In this document: positions 27,315 through 37,145 of the stretch, piece by piece
Layout: the number at the start of each line of letters is the position of its first letter
How positions within the stretch are numbered: the first letter of the stretch is position 1
Origin: Legionella lytica
GTDB taxonomy: Bacteria; Pseudomonadota; Gammaproteobacteria; Legionellales; Legionellaceae
Direction: 5' to 3'
NCBI RefSeq assembly: GCF_023921225.1
Contig: NZ_CP071527.1
Coordinates: 2,931,501 to 2,995,500 of the forward strand
DNA length: 64,000 bases
The notes under the pieces: generated by a model
Database searches by the model: none
What the model was told of the DNA's origin: nothing
Seen by the model: only the letters and a program-made list of their open reading frames with translations
Program-made: the position numbers and the translations under genes

Positions 27315-28694
27315 TTAGGCCTCGAGATCATGGGGGAGTAATCGTCTATTGGCACGGAAATACGTTATAGGTGAACACTCCAATAAATCAGATAACTTTT
27401 CCATATAAATGCATGCGAAGCGATCTACCTGATAGGCAAAATAACTTTCTTCAGCCCCCGCTCGGAAGATTCGCTCCCACTTAGGATTGAAAAAGGCTTG
27501 TTGCTCTTTGATTAATTTGGTCAATTGCGCGTCCAGATGACTGATTTTTGTCTGTAATTCTTGCAGCTCATTCTGATATATAGTAGAACCTTCATCAATA
27601 CTTTGTGTATGTAAGAGCACATAATTGGACTCTAGATCCTTTTTCACGTCCATCGTTTCACTAATTTGTCGTTCGATAGGCATAGCCCGTTTTTGAGCAT
27701 CAATCTCTTCACCTAACTCTTCGACAACCAAGGCCGTACGCCAATTACAATCTTTTTTCAGACGTAGAATATCACCATAGATATGATCACCAATGTACAG
27801 GATCTCATCCCCTCGCACCCGTAAATCATCAGTAAATTTCTTCGCATTACCTCCCTGGTAAACTCCTGGGACAATGGGGCCGATGAGATTATGCATGGCA
27901 CCATTAGCTTGATTTACGGCTAAAAAGCGCAAATTATCGTAAAAAAAACGGGGTTTATTAGCTAAAGTAATCACAAACTCAAATAAATCTGCCCAACTTT
28001 CTCCCTTCTCAAGAAACGGGGTGATTGCATAATCTAAAAGAAGTTTAGTATATGAATATTCAGAGTTAGTTAGTATGAATATTCTTTTGCCATGATGAAT
28101 GAAGTGTTTTAAACCATCCACCAAAGCGCGATCTTTAATTACGTAGGTAGACAGGTTTTTGCTGATAATCGATTTCAAGCTGCCATCCGAATGTACCTTG
28201 TCCACGCACGCTTGCACATCCTGAGCTATTTCTTGATAGTTCGGCATACTATCGCCCAAGGTATCTTTAAGCTCCACTAATTGCCCATAGAGGACACAAA
28301 AGGCAATAGAAAACGAAGTGTCGATTGCCATATAGTTTGGATCGCCTAAATCCACATAGGTACTGCGATAAATTTTCTGTTGCTCGACAAAATCAATTAA
28401 TTTAGTTCCATGGAAACTTTGTCTAATGGCCCCATAACGGCTTAGTTTTAAAATATTACCGTTTTTACGATCCACTACTAAACCACGAATAGCATCATGA
28501 TAATTAAAATTTAACTTCTTAATTGCGTCTGGATAATGTTTTGTTTCCACTAATTGTTCTTTAACTAACTGGTACACAAGAGACTCAAAATTCTCTGAGT
28601 GATAACGAATCAAGGTATGGTCCATGTCCAGACCAATTAATTTGATTTTTTTCATATTGAGGATTCGATTTACAAAAACTTTGCACTTACCCAT
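27315..28694 (-). CDS. cN-II-type purine 5'-nucleotidase (HAD superfamily), Lpg0095 orthologue
   Basis: 459 residues. HAD motif I is LDMDHTLIRYHSEN (Asp23, Asp25), motif II ILTNSEYSY, motif III/IV region with the Lys of LANKPRFF and YIGDHIYGDILRLKKD. These are the features of the cytosolic IMP/GMP-specific 5'-nucleotidase II family, common in animals and present in Legionella (Lpg0095, a structurally solved enzyme). A C-terminal coiled coil (about 360-400) precedes the conserved NPKWERIFRAGAEESYFA. I keep the ATG at 28694 because the VFVNRI-NM lead-in resembles the Lpg0095 N-terminus as I remember it. Likely role: purine nucleotide dephosphorylation. Confidence 0.88.
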   Translation of the reverse strand: MGKCKVFVNRILNMKKIKLIGLDMDHTLIRYHSENFESLVYQLVKEQLVETKHYPDAIKKLNFNYHDAIRGLVVDRKNGNILKLSRYGAIRQSFHGTKLIDFVEQQKIYRSTYVDLGDPNYMAIDTSFSIAFCVLYGQLVELKDTLGDSMPNYQEIAQDVQACVDKVHSDGSLKSIISKNLSTYVIKDRALVDGLKHFIHHGKRIFILTNSEYSYTKLLLDYAITPFLEKGESWADLFEFVITLANKPRFFYDNLRFLAVNQANGAMHNLIGPIVPGVYQGGNAKKFTDDLRVRGDEILYIGDHIYGDILRLKKDCNWRTALVVEELGEEIDAQKRAMPIERQISETMDVKKDLESNYVLLHTQSIDEGSTIYQNELQELQTKISHLDAQLTKLIKEQQAFFNPKWERIFRAGAEESYFAYQVDRFACIYMEKLSDLLECSPITYFRANRRLLPHDLEA

Positions 28695-28747
28695 GATTCT
28701 AAAACCTAGTTAGTTAAATTTTTTAAAACTCATTCTTGTATATTTAT

Positions 28748-28820
28748 GTAGGCTAGGGCCATGACCCAACAAGGCATCGTGCCACAGAGAGTTCAATGTT
28801 GGGCTATGAGTCCAACCTAC
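28748..28820. repeat. dispersed hairpin repeat (copy 2)
   Basis: GTAGG...GACCCAAC (28748-28770) is an imperfect inverted match of GTTGGGCTATGAG...CCAACCTAC (28798-28820). Same outer signature (GTAGG/CCTAC and CCCAAC/GTTGGG) as the copies at 27.2 and 57.6 kb. Located 3' of rpiA, where it could serve as transcript end. Confidence 0.55.
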
Positions 28821-28857
28821 CCATCCGCGCCAAAATTGAGAGGGTTAAAACACGCCA

Positions 28858-29511
28858 TTAGCCTTTTAACTTCTTTATACCCTCGGGGGATGCAACCAAA
28901 ATAACGTCGGCTAAACGATGAGCAAATAATCCATTCTCAACCACGCCCGGGATTGTATTTAAGCGATCTTCCAACGCCTGCATATTATCAAAATTCAGAT
29001 TAAACACATCGAGAATAATATTCCCATTATCAGTAACAAAACCATCGCGATATTCTGGATCACCACCTAATTGCACTAAATGTCGTGCAACCATGCTACG
29101 TGCCTGGGGAATCACTTCGACAGCCACTGGAAATTGTCCTAGTTGCTTAACAACCTTTGACTCATCCACAATACAAATAAACTTTTTGGCTACTTCAGCA
29201 ACAATTTTCTCGCGGGTATGAGCCCCACCGCCGCCTTTAATCATTTCGCCATGAGTAAGCACCTCATCAGCTCCATCAATATACACAGGCAACTCTTGCA
29301 CGGAATTTAAATCAATTACGGGAATACCTTCAGCACGTAATCGCGCTTCGGTGGCTTTAGAGCTGGCAACACATGCATCGATTTTATGCTTGATAGTTGC
29401 TAATTCTTTAATAAAAAAATTAACCGTAGACCCGGTACCTACGCCAACTACCGTATCATTTTCAATATAATCTAAAGCTGCTTTTGCTGCTTTAATTTTT
29501 AAATCACTCAT
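28858..29511 (-). CDS. rpiA: ribose-5-phosphate isomerase A
   Basis: 217 residues. Interconverts ribose 5-phosphate and ribulose 5-phosphate in the pentose phosphate pathway. Signatures: [12 protein letters not shown] (phosphate loop), YIDGADEV with catalytic Asp, and [12 protein letters not shown] with the catalytic Glu. Length matches E. coli RpiA. Its ATG overlaps the rlmB stop by one base (TAATG), so it is translationally coupled as the last gene of rnr-rlmB-rpiA. Confidence 0.95.
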   Translation of the reverse strand: MSDLKIKAAKAALDYIENDTVVGVGTGSTVNFFIKELATIKHKIDACVASSKATEARLRAEGIPVIDLNSVQELPVYIDGADEVLTHGEMIKGGGGAHTREKIVAEVAKKFICIVDESKVVKQLGQFPVAVEVIPQARSMVARHLVQLGGDPEYRDGFVTDNGNIILDVFNLNFDNMQALEDRLNTIPGVVENGLFAHRLADVILVASPEGIKKLKG

Positions 29512-30260
29512 TAAAACCCACTCCCTTTTCTTTGTCTTAGTACTTCATACAAAGAAACGCCTGTGGCTACGGATACATTTAAACTATCAACACTGCCTAA
29601 CATGGGCAAAGAGAATAAACCATCACAATGTTCGCGGGTTAAGCGACGTAAACCCTCACCTTCCGCTCCCATTACAATCGCCATCGCGCCAGTACAGTCT
29701 GTTTGGTAAAGTGTTTGCGTTGCTTCTCCAGCAGCGCCATAAATCCAAACACCCTGTTCCTTCAACGTTTCCATACTGCGCACTAAGTTAGTAACACGCA
29801 CGAGTGGTACCGATTCAGCAGCCCCACAAGCAACCTTACTCACTACGGGAGTAATACTGGCATTTTTGTCTTTAGGAATAACGACAAAATCAACGCCAGT
29901 TGCATCGGCGCTACGTAAACAAGCGCCAAGATTATGCGGGTCGGTAACACCATCAAGAATTAAGATCAATGCCGGGCTTTTGCTCGCCTCTAATAAAGGA
30001 AGAAGATGCGACTCATTATATTCTGGTAATGCAGAAGCACTAGCGACGATTCCCTGATGGGTAAAATCAGCAAAACGCTGATTCATTTGTTGCATGCTTA
30101 GCTTTTCGATGCTGATTTTTGCGTGTATGGCTTTATCCAATAAATCCTGCACGCGTTTATCCATACGCTCCTGACTGATAAACAGTTTACGGACAACTCG
30201 GTGTGGATTAGCTAATAAAGCAGAAACGGAGTGTACCCCATAAACAAATTGCTCACTCAT
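29511..30260 (-). CDS. rlmB: 23S rRNA 2'-O-methyltransferase (G2251)
   Basis: 249 residues, SpoU/TrmH class. N-terminal substrate-binding part ([11 protein letters not shown]) and the SPOUT knot with the three motifs [35 protein letters not shown] and [18 protein letters not shown]. Methylates G2251 of 23S rRNA in the peptidyl-transferase P loop. Overlaps rnr by 8 nt and rpiA by 1 nt. The rnr-rlmB order is conserved in many Gammaproteobacteria. Confidence 0.95.
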   Translation of the reverse strand: MSEQFVYGVHSVSALLANPHRVVRKLFISQERMDKRVQDLLDKAIHAKISIEKLSMQQMNQRFADFTHQGIVASASALPEYNESHLLPLLEASKSPALILILDGVTDPHNLGACLRSADATGVDFVVIPKDKNASITPVVSKVACGAAESVPLVRVTNLVRSMETLKEQGVWIYGAAGEATQTLYQTDCTGAMAIVMGAEGEGLRRLTREHCDGLFSLPMLGSVDSLNVSVATGVSLYEVLRQRKGSGF

Positions 30261-32433
30261 GACTTTTTGTGTCCTCTACAACTGGCTCAAAATCGATTTT
30301 ACGTTCATCTAAATCAACTCGAGCAACTAAAACGGTCATTTTATCGCCCAAACGATATACTTGCCCGCCTCGTGTACCAATAAGTCGATGTTTTACAGCG
30401 TCAAAAGTATAATAATCATTCTTCAGTGAAGTAACATGCACTAAACCTTCAACAAAAACCTCATCTAACTCAACAAAAACTCCAAAACTGGTTACTGCCG
30501 AAATACGTCCATTAAAGACTTGTCCCAGCTTATCTTGCATGTATTCACATTTAAGCCAGCTAACCACTTCGCGAGTGGCTTCATCAGCACGACGCTCTGT
30601 CATTGAGGAATGCTTGCCTAAACGATTCATGTCATCATGCGAGTAATCAAACTCATGAATTGGATGATTATCCAAGAGATGTCCTACCGCACGATGGATT
30701 AATAAATCCGGATAACGACGAATGGGTGAAGTAAAATGAGTATAGGCCGAATAGGCAAGTCCAAAATGCCCCTCATTCGCTTCAACGTAATGCGCCTGTT
30801 TTAAAGAGCGTAACATCACCGTCTCAATCAAATGCCTATCTGGTCTATCAACGATGGCATTCATGGTGCGTTGAAAATCTTTAGGTCCTGGCTTTTTACC
30901 CCCAGATAATTGTAATCCCAACTCCCCTAAAAATTGCCTTAACGCTGTAATTTTATCTTCTTCAGGAGCCGCATGAACACGGTATAAAGTAGGGATCTCC
31001 GCGCGTTCAAGAAAACGTGCTGTAGCCACATTAGCCGCTAACATGCACTCTTCAATTAATTTATGCGCATCGTTACGAATCACTGGAACAATGCATTTAA
31101 TTTTTTTATTTTCATCAAATTCAATACGTGTTTCAGTCGTTTCAAAATCCATGGCACCGCGAGTTTTGCGCGTGGCTAATAATACCTTATATAAATCATA
31201 AAGCCCGCTAATCATTGACCAAAGTGGAGCGTGCTTTTCATCACTAGTCCCCTGCGCCAACCAATTACCAACCTGGGTATACGTTAGGCGAGCGTGTGAA
31301 TGAATCACCGCACGATAAAAACGTGAACGCCCAATCTTACCTTCTTTGCTAATCGCCATTTCGGCAACCATACATAAGCGGTCGACATGAGGGTTAAGTG
31401 AGCATAAGCCATTAGATAAGGCCTCAGGTAACATGGGTACTACCTTACCCGGAAAATAAACCGAGTTACCACGACGAGCCGCTTCTTTATCTAATGCAGA
31501 ATTTGGCTGGACATAATTACTCACATCCGCAATGGCCACATAAAGCTGAAAACCACCCTTGGGTTTTGCATAACAATAAACAGCATCATCAAAATCTTTG
31601 GCATCTTCGCCATCGATGGTCACAAAAGGTAAAGAGCGTAAATCAGTACGTCCTTTTATTTGTTCTTCAGTCACTTGTTGCGGAATTTTTGCTACGTCAA
31701 TACTGACATCATCAGGCCATTCAAAAGGAATGCCATGAGCATGAATAGCGACTTGGATCTCCATACCTGGAGCCATATGCTCGCCCAATACGTGGATGAC
31801 TTTACCAATGGCCTGCGCCCGTTTGCTGGGGAAGGCGATTACTTCCACCAAAACGATTTGGCCATTTTTAGCGCCATTAACAAACTCTTGCGGAATGGAA
31901 ATATCTTGCGTTAAATGTTTGCTGTCCGGTAACACAAAAGAAACACCATGCTCGGAAAAAAAACGCCCGACAATGGATGCATTAGCATGCTCTAAAACTT
32001 CATGAATTTTCGCATCGGGTCTGCCGCGCCGATCAACGCCTACTTGATAAGCTAAGACAACGTCGCCATGCATTACTGCACGCATTTCCTTAGCGGATAA
32101 AAACATATCATCCGAGCCATCATCCGGGATGAAAAAACCAAAACCATCGGGATGGCCTTGCACTGTTCCGCGTGACAAATTAATTTTTTGGAGCAGGCAA
32201 AAGCGTCCGCGACGGTCTTGCATAATTTGCCCATCACGCAGCATGGCCTTGAGTCGAAATCCCATGGTCTCTTGTTTACGCTCATCTAAATGTAATTTTT
32301 CAAATAAATGACTGCGCGACATCGGCTTACCGTATTCATTAAGGACATCCATAATGAATTCACGGCTAGGGATTGGGTCCGCGTATTTTTCACTTTCCCG
32401 CTCATGAAAGGGATCTTTTGATTTTTTACTCAC
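30253..32433 (-). CDS. rnr: ribonuclease R
   Basis: 726 residues; 3'-5' exoribonuclease that degrades structured RNA. Order: N-terminal HTH-like part (SRSHLFEKLHLDERKQ), cold-shock domains (INLSRGTVQGHPDGFGFF), RNB domain with metal ligands Asp274, Asp280, Asp282 and Asp283 in TIDGEDAKDFDDAV, and an S1 domain (GRISAVTSFGVFVELDEVFVEGLVH). The basic tail of E. coli RNase R is short here, which explains the length. Start is GTG with a poor ribosome-binding site. First gene of the operon with rlmB and rpiA. Confidence 0.95.
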   Translation of the reverse strand: MSKKSKDPFHERESEKYADPIPSREFIMDVLNEYGKPMSRSHLFEKLHLDERKQETMGFRLKAMLRDGQIMQDRRGRFCLLQKINLSRGTVQGHPDGFGFFIPDDGSDDMFLSAKEMRAVMHGDVVLAYQVGVDRRGRPDAKIHEVLEHANASIVGRFFSEHGVSFVLPDSKHLTQDISIPQEFVNGAKNGQIVLVEVIAFPSKRAQAIGKVIHVLGEHMAPGMEIQVAIHAHGIPFEWPDDVSIDVAKIPQQVTEEQIKGRTDLRSLPFVTIDGEDAKDFDDAVYCYAKPKGGFQLYVAIADVSNYVQPNSALDKEAARRGNSVYFPGKVVPMLPEALSNGLCSLNPHVDRLCMVAEMAISKEGKIGRSRFYRAVIHSHARLTYTQVGNWLAQGTSDEKHAPLWSMISGLYDLYKVLLATRKTRGAMDFETTETRIEFDENKKIKCIVPVIRNDAHKLIEECMLAANVATARFLERAEIPTLYRVHAAPEEDKITALRQFLGELGLQLSGGKKPGPKDFQRTMNAIVDRPDRHLIETVMLRSLKQAHYVEANEGHFGLAYSAYTHFTSPIRRYPDLLIHRAVGHLLDNHPIHEFDYSHDDMNRLGKHSSMTERRADEATREVVSWLKCEYMQDKLGQVFNGRISAVTSFGVFVELDEVFVEGLVHVTSLKNDYYTFDAVKHRLIGTRGGQVYRLGDKMTVLVARVDLDERKIDFEPVVEDTKSHE

Positions 32434-32527
32434 CGTTCACCACATTTATATTTATTGTCATAGTATAACTTAATCATAATTTGCTCTCTTGTACCACTTA
32501 TCTTTATAAGTAGCAATGATTTACCTG

Positions 32528-32992
32528 TTAACGAGGTAACACATAACCTCGTCCACCAACTGCAGCCTTTAATGCAGGCAAAGACATATTCTCTGCAGCC
32601 CAGAATGTTCCTTGCGCATTTTCAGGAAATTTCACTTTGTTCCATTTACACACGGCAATGGTACCCTCACAGGGAACTTGTTGCTCATGCCCTGGTCTGG
32701 ATTCAATGCAGGTCAATGCAAAAGGACCTTTTTCCAAGGACAAGGCAGCCCATTTTCCGCCTTCTATGCGACTGGTCCAGCCGGCACTCGCTCCGGGATT
32801 GTTCACGGGGTGAGTAACCCACATATCAATGGCGGTGATGTTATGAATAAAAATTAAAGCTTTTTTATCTGCTTGAATGGTTACCGCATTTCCTTGCACC
32901 ATCACCGGCTGACAACCAACAGGTAATTTAGATTCGGCTGCACTAGCTGATAAAGACAGCGCCAATAATCCTAAAATTGCTATAACCTTCAT
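32528..32992 (-). CDS. small exported protein, unknown
   Basis: 154 residues from the ATG at 32992, which has GGAG at 6-nt spacing; the ATG at 33004 would add four residues and overlap that site. Signal peptide MKVIAILGLLALSLSASAAES. The mature protein has four Cys (GCQP, TCIE, PCEG, VCKW), suggesting two disulfides, and Trp-rich turns. Likely periplasmic or secreted. I do not recognise the family; similar short Cys-paired proteins are common in Legionella secretomes. Confidence 0.65.
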   Translation of the reverse strand: MKVIAILGLLALSLSASAAESKLPVGCQPVMVQGNAVTIQADKKALIFIHNITAIDMWVTHPVNNPGASAGWTSRIEGGKWAALSLEKGPFALTCIESRPGHEQQVPCEGTIAVCKWNKVKFPENAQGTFWAAENMSLPALKAAVGGRGYVLPR

Positions 32993-33112
32993 GTTGTTCT
33001 CCATAGATGCTTTATCACGGTATAATAAAAATTATATAATTACCCTTTACTGCTTACTAGTACCATTTTCGAAATGGCACTCGCATTAACTGCTACAAAA
33101 GGAACAAACCCT

Positions 33113-33556
33113 ATGCACATCTGGATAGATGCCGATGCCTGCCCCAAAATCATTAAAGAAATTTTGTTCCGTGCCGCAAATCGCACTAAAACATCAATGA
33201 CCCTTGTCGCTAATTCCTTTATTAATTACCCTAACTCTCCCTTCATTCGTGCAGTGCAAGTAGAAAAAGGATTTGATCAAGCTGATCATTATATTGTAAC
33301 CCATGTTCAAGCACATGATCTGGTAATTACCGCAGACATTCCACTCGCAGCGGAAGTAATTGCCAAACATGCTCTAGCTCTTAACCCGCGTGGCGAGCTT
33401 TATACCACAAATAACATAAGACAGCGTTTAAACATCCGTGATCTAAATGAACAACTACGTGCTAGTGGCCATAACATTGGCGGACCACCTGCATTAAGCA
33501 TCAAAGAAAAAACTGCCTTTGCTAATGCATTAGATCGCTGTTTAGCTAAAAAATAA
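33113..33556 (+). CDS. UPF0178 / YaiI-YqxD family protein
   Basis: 147 residues from the ATG at 33113 (AAGGA about 10 nt upstream); an ATG 13 codons earlier lacks a ribosome-binding site. The opening [16 protein letters not shown], the VANSF and [11 protein letters not shown] motifs and NPRGELY are diagnostic of DUF188, a PIN-like family with conserved acidic residues and unknown function. Cytosolic. Confidence 0.9.
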   Translation: MHIWIDADACPKIIKEILFRAANRTKTSMTLVANSFINYPNSPFIRAVQVEKGFDQADHYIVTHVQAHDLVITADIPLAAEVIAKHALALNPRGELYTTNNIRQRLNIRDLNEQLRASGHNIGGPPALSIKEKTAFANALDRCLAKK

Positions 33557-33642
33557 TTGGAAAATCAATACATTTTTGCATTAGTTTGACACTGTTATCT
33601 TAGCAGCCTAAATTTAAAATATATCCATCATGGATGCTTAGC

Positions 33643-34368
33643 ATGAAGCTAATCACTTTTTTAGTCCTCTTATTGGGAAATATTTTCGCTTATGGTGCCC
33701 AAGTAGAGGTCGGTGTTATAGGATTTGTTCCTCCTTTTGCCTCAGAAATTGGCCATACAGGACAATTCTATGGTTTTTGCATCGAATTAATGAATGAAAT
33801 CTGTAAACGCACGGATAATACCTGTAAATATAAAGCTACTGATGTGGGCAAGCAATTAGCCGCGTTGCGTGCAGGTCAGGTGGATGTGGCATTTTTGCCA
33901 GCACCTGTAGTATTAACTCCCAATGAAGATTACCTATATAGCCTTCCTTATTTACCCAGCCAAAGTCAATTTATGATTTTAAACACGAATACCAGCATCC
34001 ATTCTATTGATGATCTTAGAGGCAAAAAAATCGGCGTGGTTAAATCAAATAACGTCAGAAATACGGTGTTAAGCAAATTTACTGCGCCAGATCATGTCAT
34101 TGAATACGATGGGATTAATGGGCTAGTTTCTGGAATAACCTCTGGGCAAGTGGATGCATTACTACTCAACGCTAGCGTAAGTAAATATATTATCAATAAT
34201 GTACAGAATCTAAAAGTAATTGGAAAGCCCTTTGATATTGGTATGGGTTATGGCATCGTAGCCTTGAAAAAGAACGCCCTGCTGATTAATAAAATTAATG
34301 CCGCATTATTGCAAATGGAGGCTGATGGAACGTACGAAACCATTTACAAAAAATATTTTGGCTACTAA
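33643..34368 (+). CDS. periplasmic solute-binding protein (family 3, amino-acid type)
   Basis: 241 residues from the ATG at 33643 (GGA at 8 nt; an ATG at 33634 is also in frame). Signal peptide KLITFLVLLLGNIFAYGA. The mature protein matches the type-3 extracellular binding domain: EVGVIGFVPPFASEI, FYGFCIELMNEICKRT, DVAFLPAPVVLT, DDLRGKKIGVVKSN, and Y-E-T-I-Y-K-K-Y-F at the end. No ABC permease or ATPase is adjacent, so it may serve a transporter elsewhere. Confidence 0.85.
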   Translation: MKLITFLVLLLGNIFAYGAQVEVGVIGFVPPFASEIGHTGQFYGFCIELMNEICKRTDNTCKYKATDVGKQLAALRAGQVDVAFLPAPVVLTPNEDYLYSLPYLPSQSQFMILNTNTSIHSIDDLRGKKIGVVKSNNVRNTVLSKFTAPDHVIEYDGINGLVSGITSGQVDALLLNASVSKYIINNVQNLKVIGKPFDIGMGYGIVALKKNALLINKINAALLQMEADGTYETIYKKYFGY

Positions 34369-34442
34369 ACGACCACTTTTCTATGGATCCGACTACTTTT
34401 TTTAGGGTACACTTCCTGTTTTTTATATTTGCAGGATAAAAT

Positions 34443-35042
34443 ATGTCGGAACAAATTCAGACATCAACCATTACTGAACTACATCACGCATGTATTACTC
34501 AATGGAAAGCTTCAGGGGTATCCTCCCAACATAATGGTTTTTATCGTCTAGTTGAAGAAAATCACGCCTTTAATTATCAACTCTGGCATGCTGAAGACCG
34601 TGCCCGTCGTGATGATATGGGTCCTGAATTTGTCTATCAGGCCAAGCGTGAAATTGATCAATGCAATCAAGCACGTAATAATCGTATGGAAGCAATGGAT
34701 ACTTGGCTTTTTAACCTATTACAACCTGCTGCGCACGACCAATGCCCCGTTAACTCTGAGTCGCCAGGAATGATGATTGATCGCTTATCCATTTTAGCGC
34801 TTAAATCATATCACATGGCCTTACAAACTAAGCGTCAGGACGTGGCTGAAGAGCATCGTCGCACCTGTTACGACAAATTAACAGTGATTCAGCAACAATT
34901 AGAACAATTGGCTTTTTGTTTAGATACCTTTGTTAATGAAATTTTAGCGAAAAAACGTACATTTAGAGTGTATCATCAATTTAAAATGTATAACGATCCT
35001 ACGTTAAACCCTGAATTGTATGCTCCCGCGGTGAAACTGTAA
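34443..35042 (+). CDS. DUF4254 family protein
   Basis: 199 residues, all-helical and soluble. The signature NYQLWHAEDRARRDDMGPE, KREIDQCNQARNNRMEAMD and SESPGMMIDRLSILALK is that of DUF4254, often found near LPS or glycan genes; the function is unknown. AGGA precedes the ATG by 8 nt. Its last 44 nt overlap, on the opposite strand, the end of the membrane-protein gene. Confidence 0.8.
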   Translation: MSEQIQTSTITELHHACITQWKASGVSSQHNGFYRLVEENHAFNYQLWHAEDRARRDDMGPEFVYQAKREIDQCNQARNNRMEAMDTWLFNLLQPAAHDQCPVNSESPGMMIDRLSILALKSYHMALQTKRQDVAEEHRRTCYDKLTVIQQQLEQLAFCLDTFVNEILAKKRTFRVYHQFKMYNDPTLNPELYAPAVKL

Positions 35043-36873
35043 CTGCGGTGGACTCGTTTGCTCTAAAGAAGCCAAGATGTGAAATAAGACTGGGAATGGA
35101 AATCGTTCTTTTAAGGGAAGCAGGCGGAGATTTTTCAGTACCCTCGCTTGATTCCCCAGCGACCTTGGTTTGCGTTACCTCACCAGGGGTTTTTTCGGTA
35201 ATAACAACCTCTTTTTTAGCTGTATTATCTCTACCCAATCCACGTGCTAAGGCCCGCAGTGATAAGACCGCTGAAAACACCGCTGCACTCGCAACCGTAA
35301 GCATCAACATCGCCGATGGACCATGTTCATGGTCTTGAGGATCTGTCTGTAAAAATGCTAAAGCGATTAAGGTTGCAAAATTATTTCCCTTGGAAATCCC
35401 AGAAAAGAAGGAGCGAAAAACTTCAAGCCATTCTTGGGTTAACGATTTTTGCGTGTCTGCCGGCTTACGCGCATCACCAAGCCATTGTTTCAATGTTTCA
35501 AATGAAGGGGCCGTGCAATTGTCCGAAGTTATATTATTTTGTAACTGACCAAGCTGCTGAAGCGCCTCGTCAGCAACAGTATGCCTCTGGCTTTGCTCTT
35601 GCAAATATTGACGATGAGAGTACATCAAAAATGCGGTAACACTAATGATTGACGCAATACCCGATGAAATAATACCAATTAATAATGCTGGCGGAAAAAA
35701 CGCCGTACCTATGCTAAATACAGACGTAGCCATAAATAAAAAGCTGGTTAATACACCATAGGCAAATAAACCATTTTTGATACCTAAGAAAAACACCGTG
35801 GCATAGTTTGGAGTCGTTTGCTCTTTTAATTCTTTGTGCAATAAAATAAATTGTGCCATTAAGCGGGCTACGTCACGCCTCATATCCTGAGAGTTTGCAT
35901 TCTCGGAGCGCGCTAACTTCCCATAAGTCGTTTCTAATTCTTTAGCAACTAAGGCCAGTTTACATCGCGTTTGCGTCGCCAATAGCTCTCGCTGTGCTTC
36001 ATATCCCTCATAAAGGCGCGCAGCAACACAAGACAGGGTAAAAATTATCGTAAATCCAGCCATAACCGCAAATACTTCTGGACTCAAGGTAGCCAGACCT
36101 ATCACGCCAGCATACAAATAAAGGCTATCGATCAAACCACCTAAGCCGCGAGCAAGCAAATCAAGTGCCCGTTCACTCATCGATTGATATTGAATTTTGC
36201 TTGGGTCTTTTAAATAATCATCATGCTCTTCTTTAGTTAGGAAGGGCATGCTTTTGTCATTAAGGCGTTTTAGCAAATCTTTATTGACGCTCATTTTCTT
36301 TTTGCGTTGCTCTTCTGTCGAACGCTGTAGAAAACGATTAAGAGTTGCCACTAGTCCTAAAGCCAATCCTACCGGAATGATGAGAAATTTGAGATCTGCG
36401 GCACCTAAAATAGCAATAATTTGAACTAAGCTTTTCCATCCCTTATATGCATTTTTCATCCCTTTCATCATATCGCGAAAATAAGGCCAAGCGGCTGCAA
36501 TAAGATATTTCATCTCATCGCGTTTTCCGGGTTCTTTATTTTTTTCTTTCTCAAAGTAACTAGCAAAAAAAGCAAAACCAACTAAAAACAGAGCTTCACT
36601 AATGAATAAGGACATCCCCTGAGGAGAACACAAGACTCGACGCATTAAATCAGGATCATTACTGCTGGAAATGCATACTTCAAAAAAGAATTTGAACATG
36701 CTGTAGGAAGAGCTGAGGGAATCAAAGACGTTATATACGTGATGAACAGTGCGGCCTTTCTCCAGCTCTTGAGCTAGAAGAACAGTTTGCGCATCGATAA
36801 GACCGGCTATTGCCAATAAGAACACTAATTCTTTATGCTTTTTCGACGAATCTTCTTCATTCTTAAGAGACAT
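34999..36873 (-). CDS. large multi-pass membrane protein, unknown (candidate effector)
   Basis: 624 residues. Hydrophobic segments near residues 15-32, 90-108, 155-180, 240-290, 370-425 and 505-545 suggest 7-10 membrane passes, including a glycine-rich FPPALLIGIISSGIASIISVTAFLM segment. Charged helical stretches lie between, and the C-terminal 70 residues are polar, rich in Glu, Lys, Ser and Pro. No signal peptide or transporter motif. The ribosome-binding site is weak. It converges on and overlaps the DUF4254 gene by 44 nt. Legionella-restricted membrane proteins of this layout are often effectors, but an inner-membrane protein is as likely. Confidence 0.55.
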   Translation of the reverse strand: MSLKNEEDSSKKHKELVFLLAIAGLIDAQTVLLAQELEKGRTVHHVYNVFDSLSSSYSMFKFFFEVCISSSNDPDLMRRVLCSPQGMSLFISEALFLVGFAFFASYFEKEKNKEPGKRDEMKYLIAAAWPYFRDMMKGMKNAYKGWKSLVQIIAILGAADLKFLIIPVGLALGLVATLNRFLQRSTEEQRKKKMSVNKDLLKRLNDKSMPFLTKEEHDDYLKDPSKIQYQSMSERALDLLARGLGGLIDSLYLYAGVIGLATLSPEVFAVMAGFTIIFTLSCVAARLYEGYEAQRELLATQTRCKLALVAKELETTYGKLARSENANSQDMRRDVARLMAQFILLHKELKEQTTPNYATVFFLGIKNGLFAYGVLTSFLFMATSVFSIGTAFFPPALLIGIISSGIASIISVTAFLMYSHRQYLQEQSQRHTVADEALQQLGQLQNNITSDNCTAPSFETLKQWLGDARKPADTQKSLTQEWLEVFRSFFSGISKGNNFATLIALAFLQTDPQDHEHGPSAMLMLTVASAAVFSAVLSLRALARGLGRDNTAKKEVVITEKTPGEVTQTKVAGESSEGTEKSPPASLKRTISIPSLISHLGFFRANESTAVTVSPREHTIQGLT

Positions 36874-37145
36874 GCGTCACACACGGGCCATCAGTTAAGA
36901 TTGAAAAGTATTATATTCTTTATTAAACTTGATGTCAATTATGAATCCACACTGAATCAAAAAAACACAATTTCGACGGCCATCGTTAATGATAACACAA
37001 TCTTCTCCTGACAAAAAATATTTAATGAACCCCATTTACAGCTGTGACTTAGGGAGCAAACCTGCTACGATATTGCTCCAATATGATTGAAACTTCTATA
37101 CCTTTGTAATTTTTAAGGTATATACAACTCAGGAACGAGGATTAA

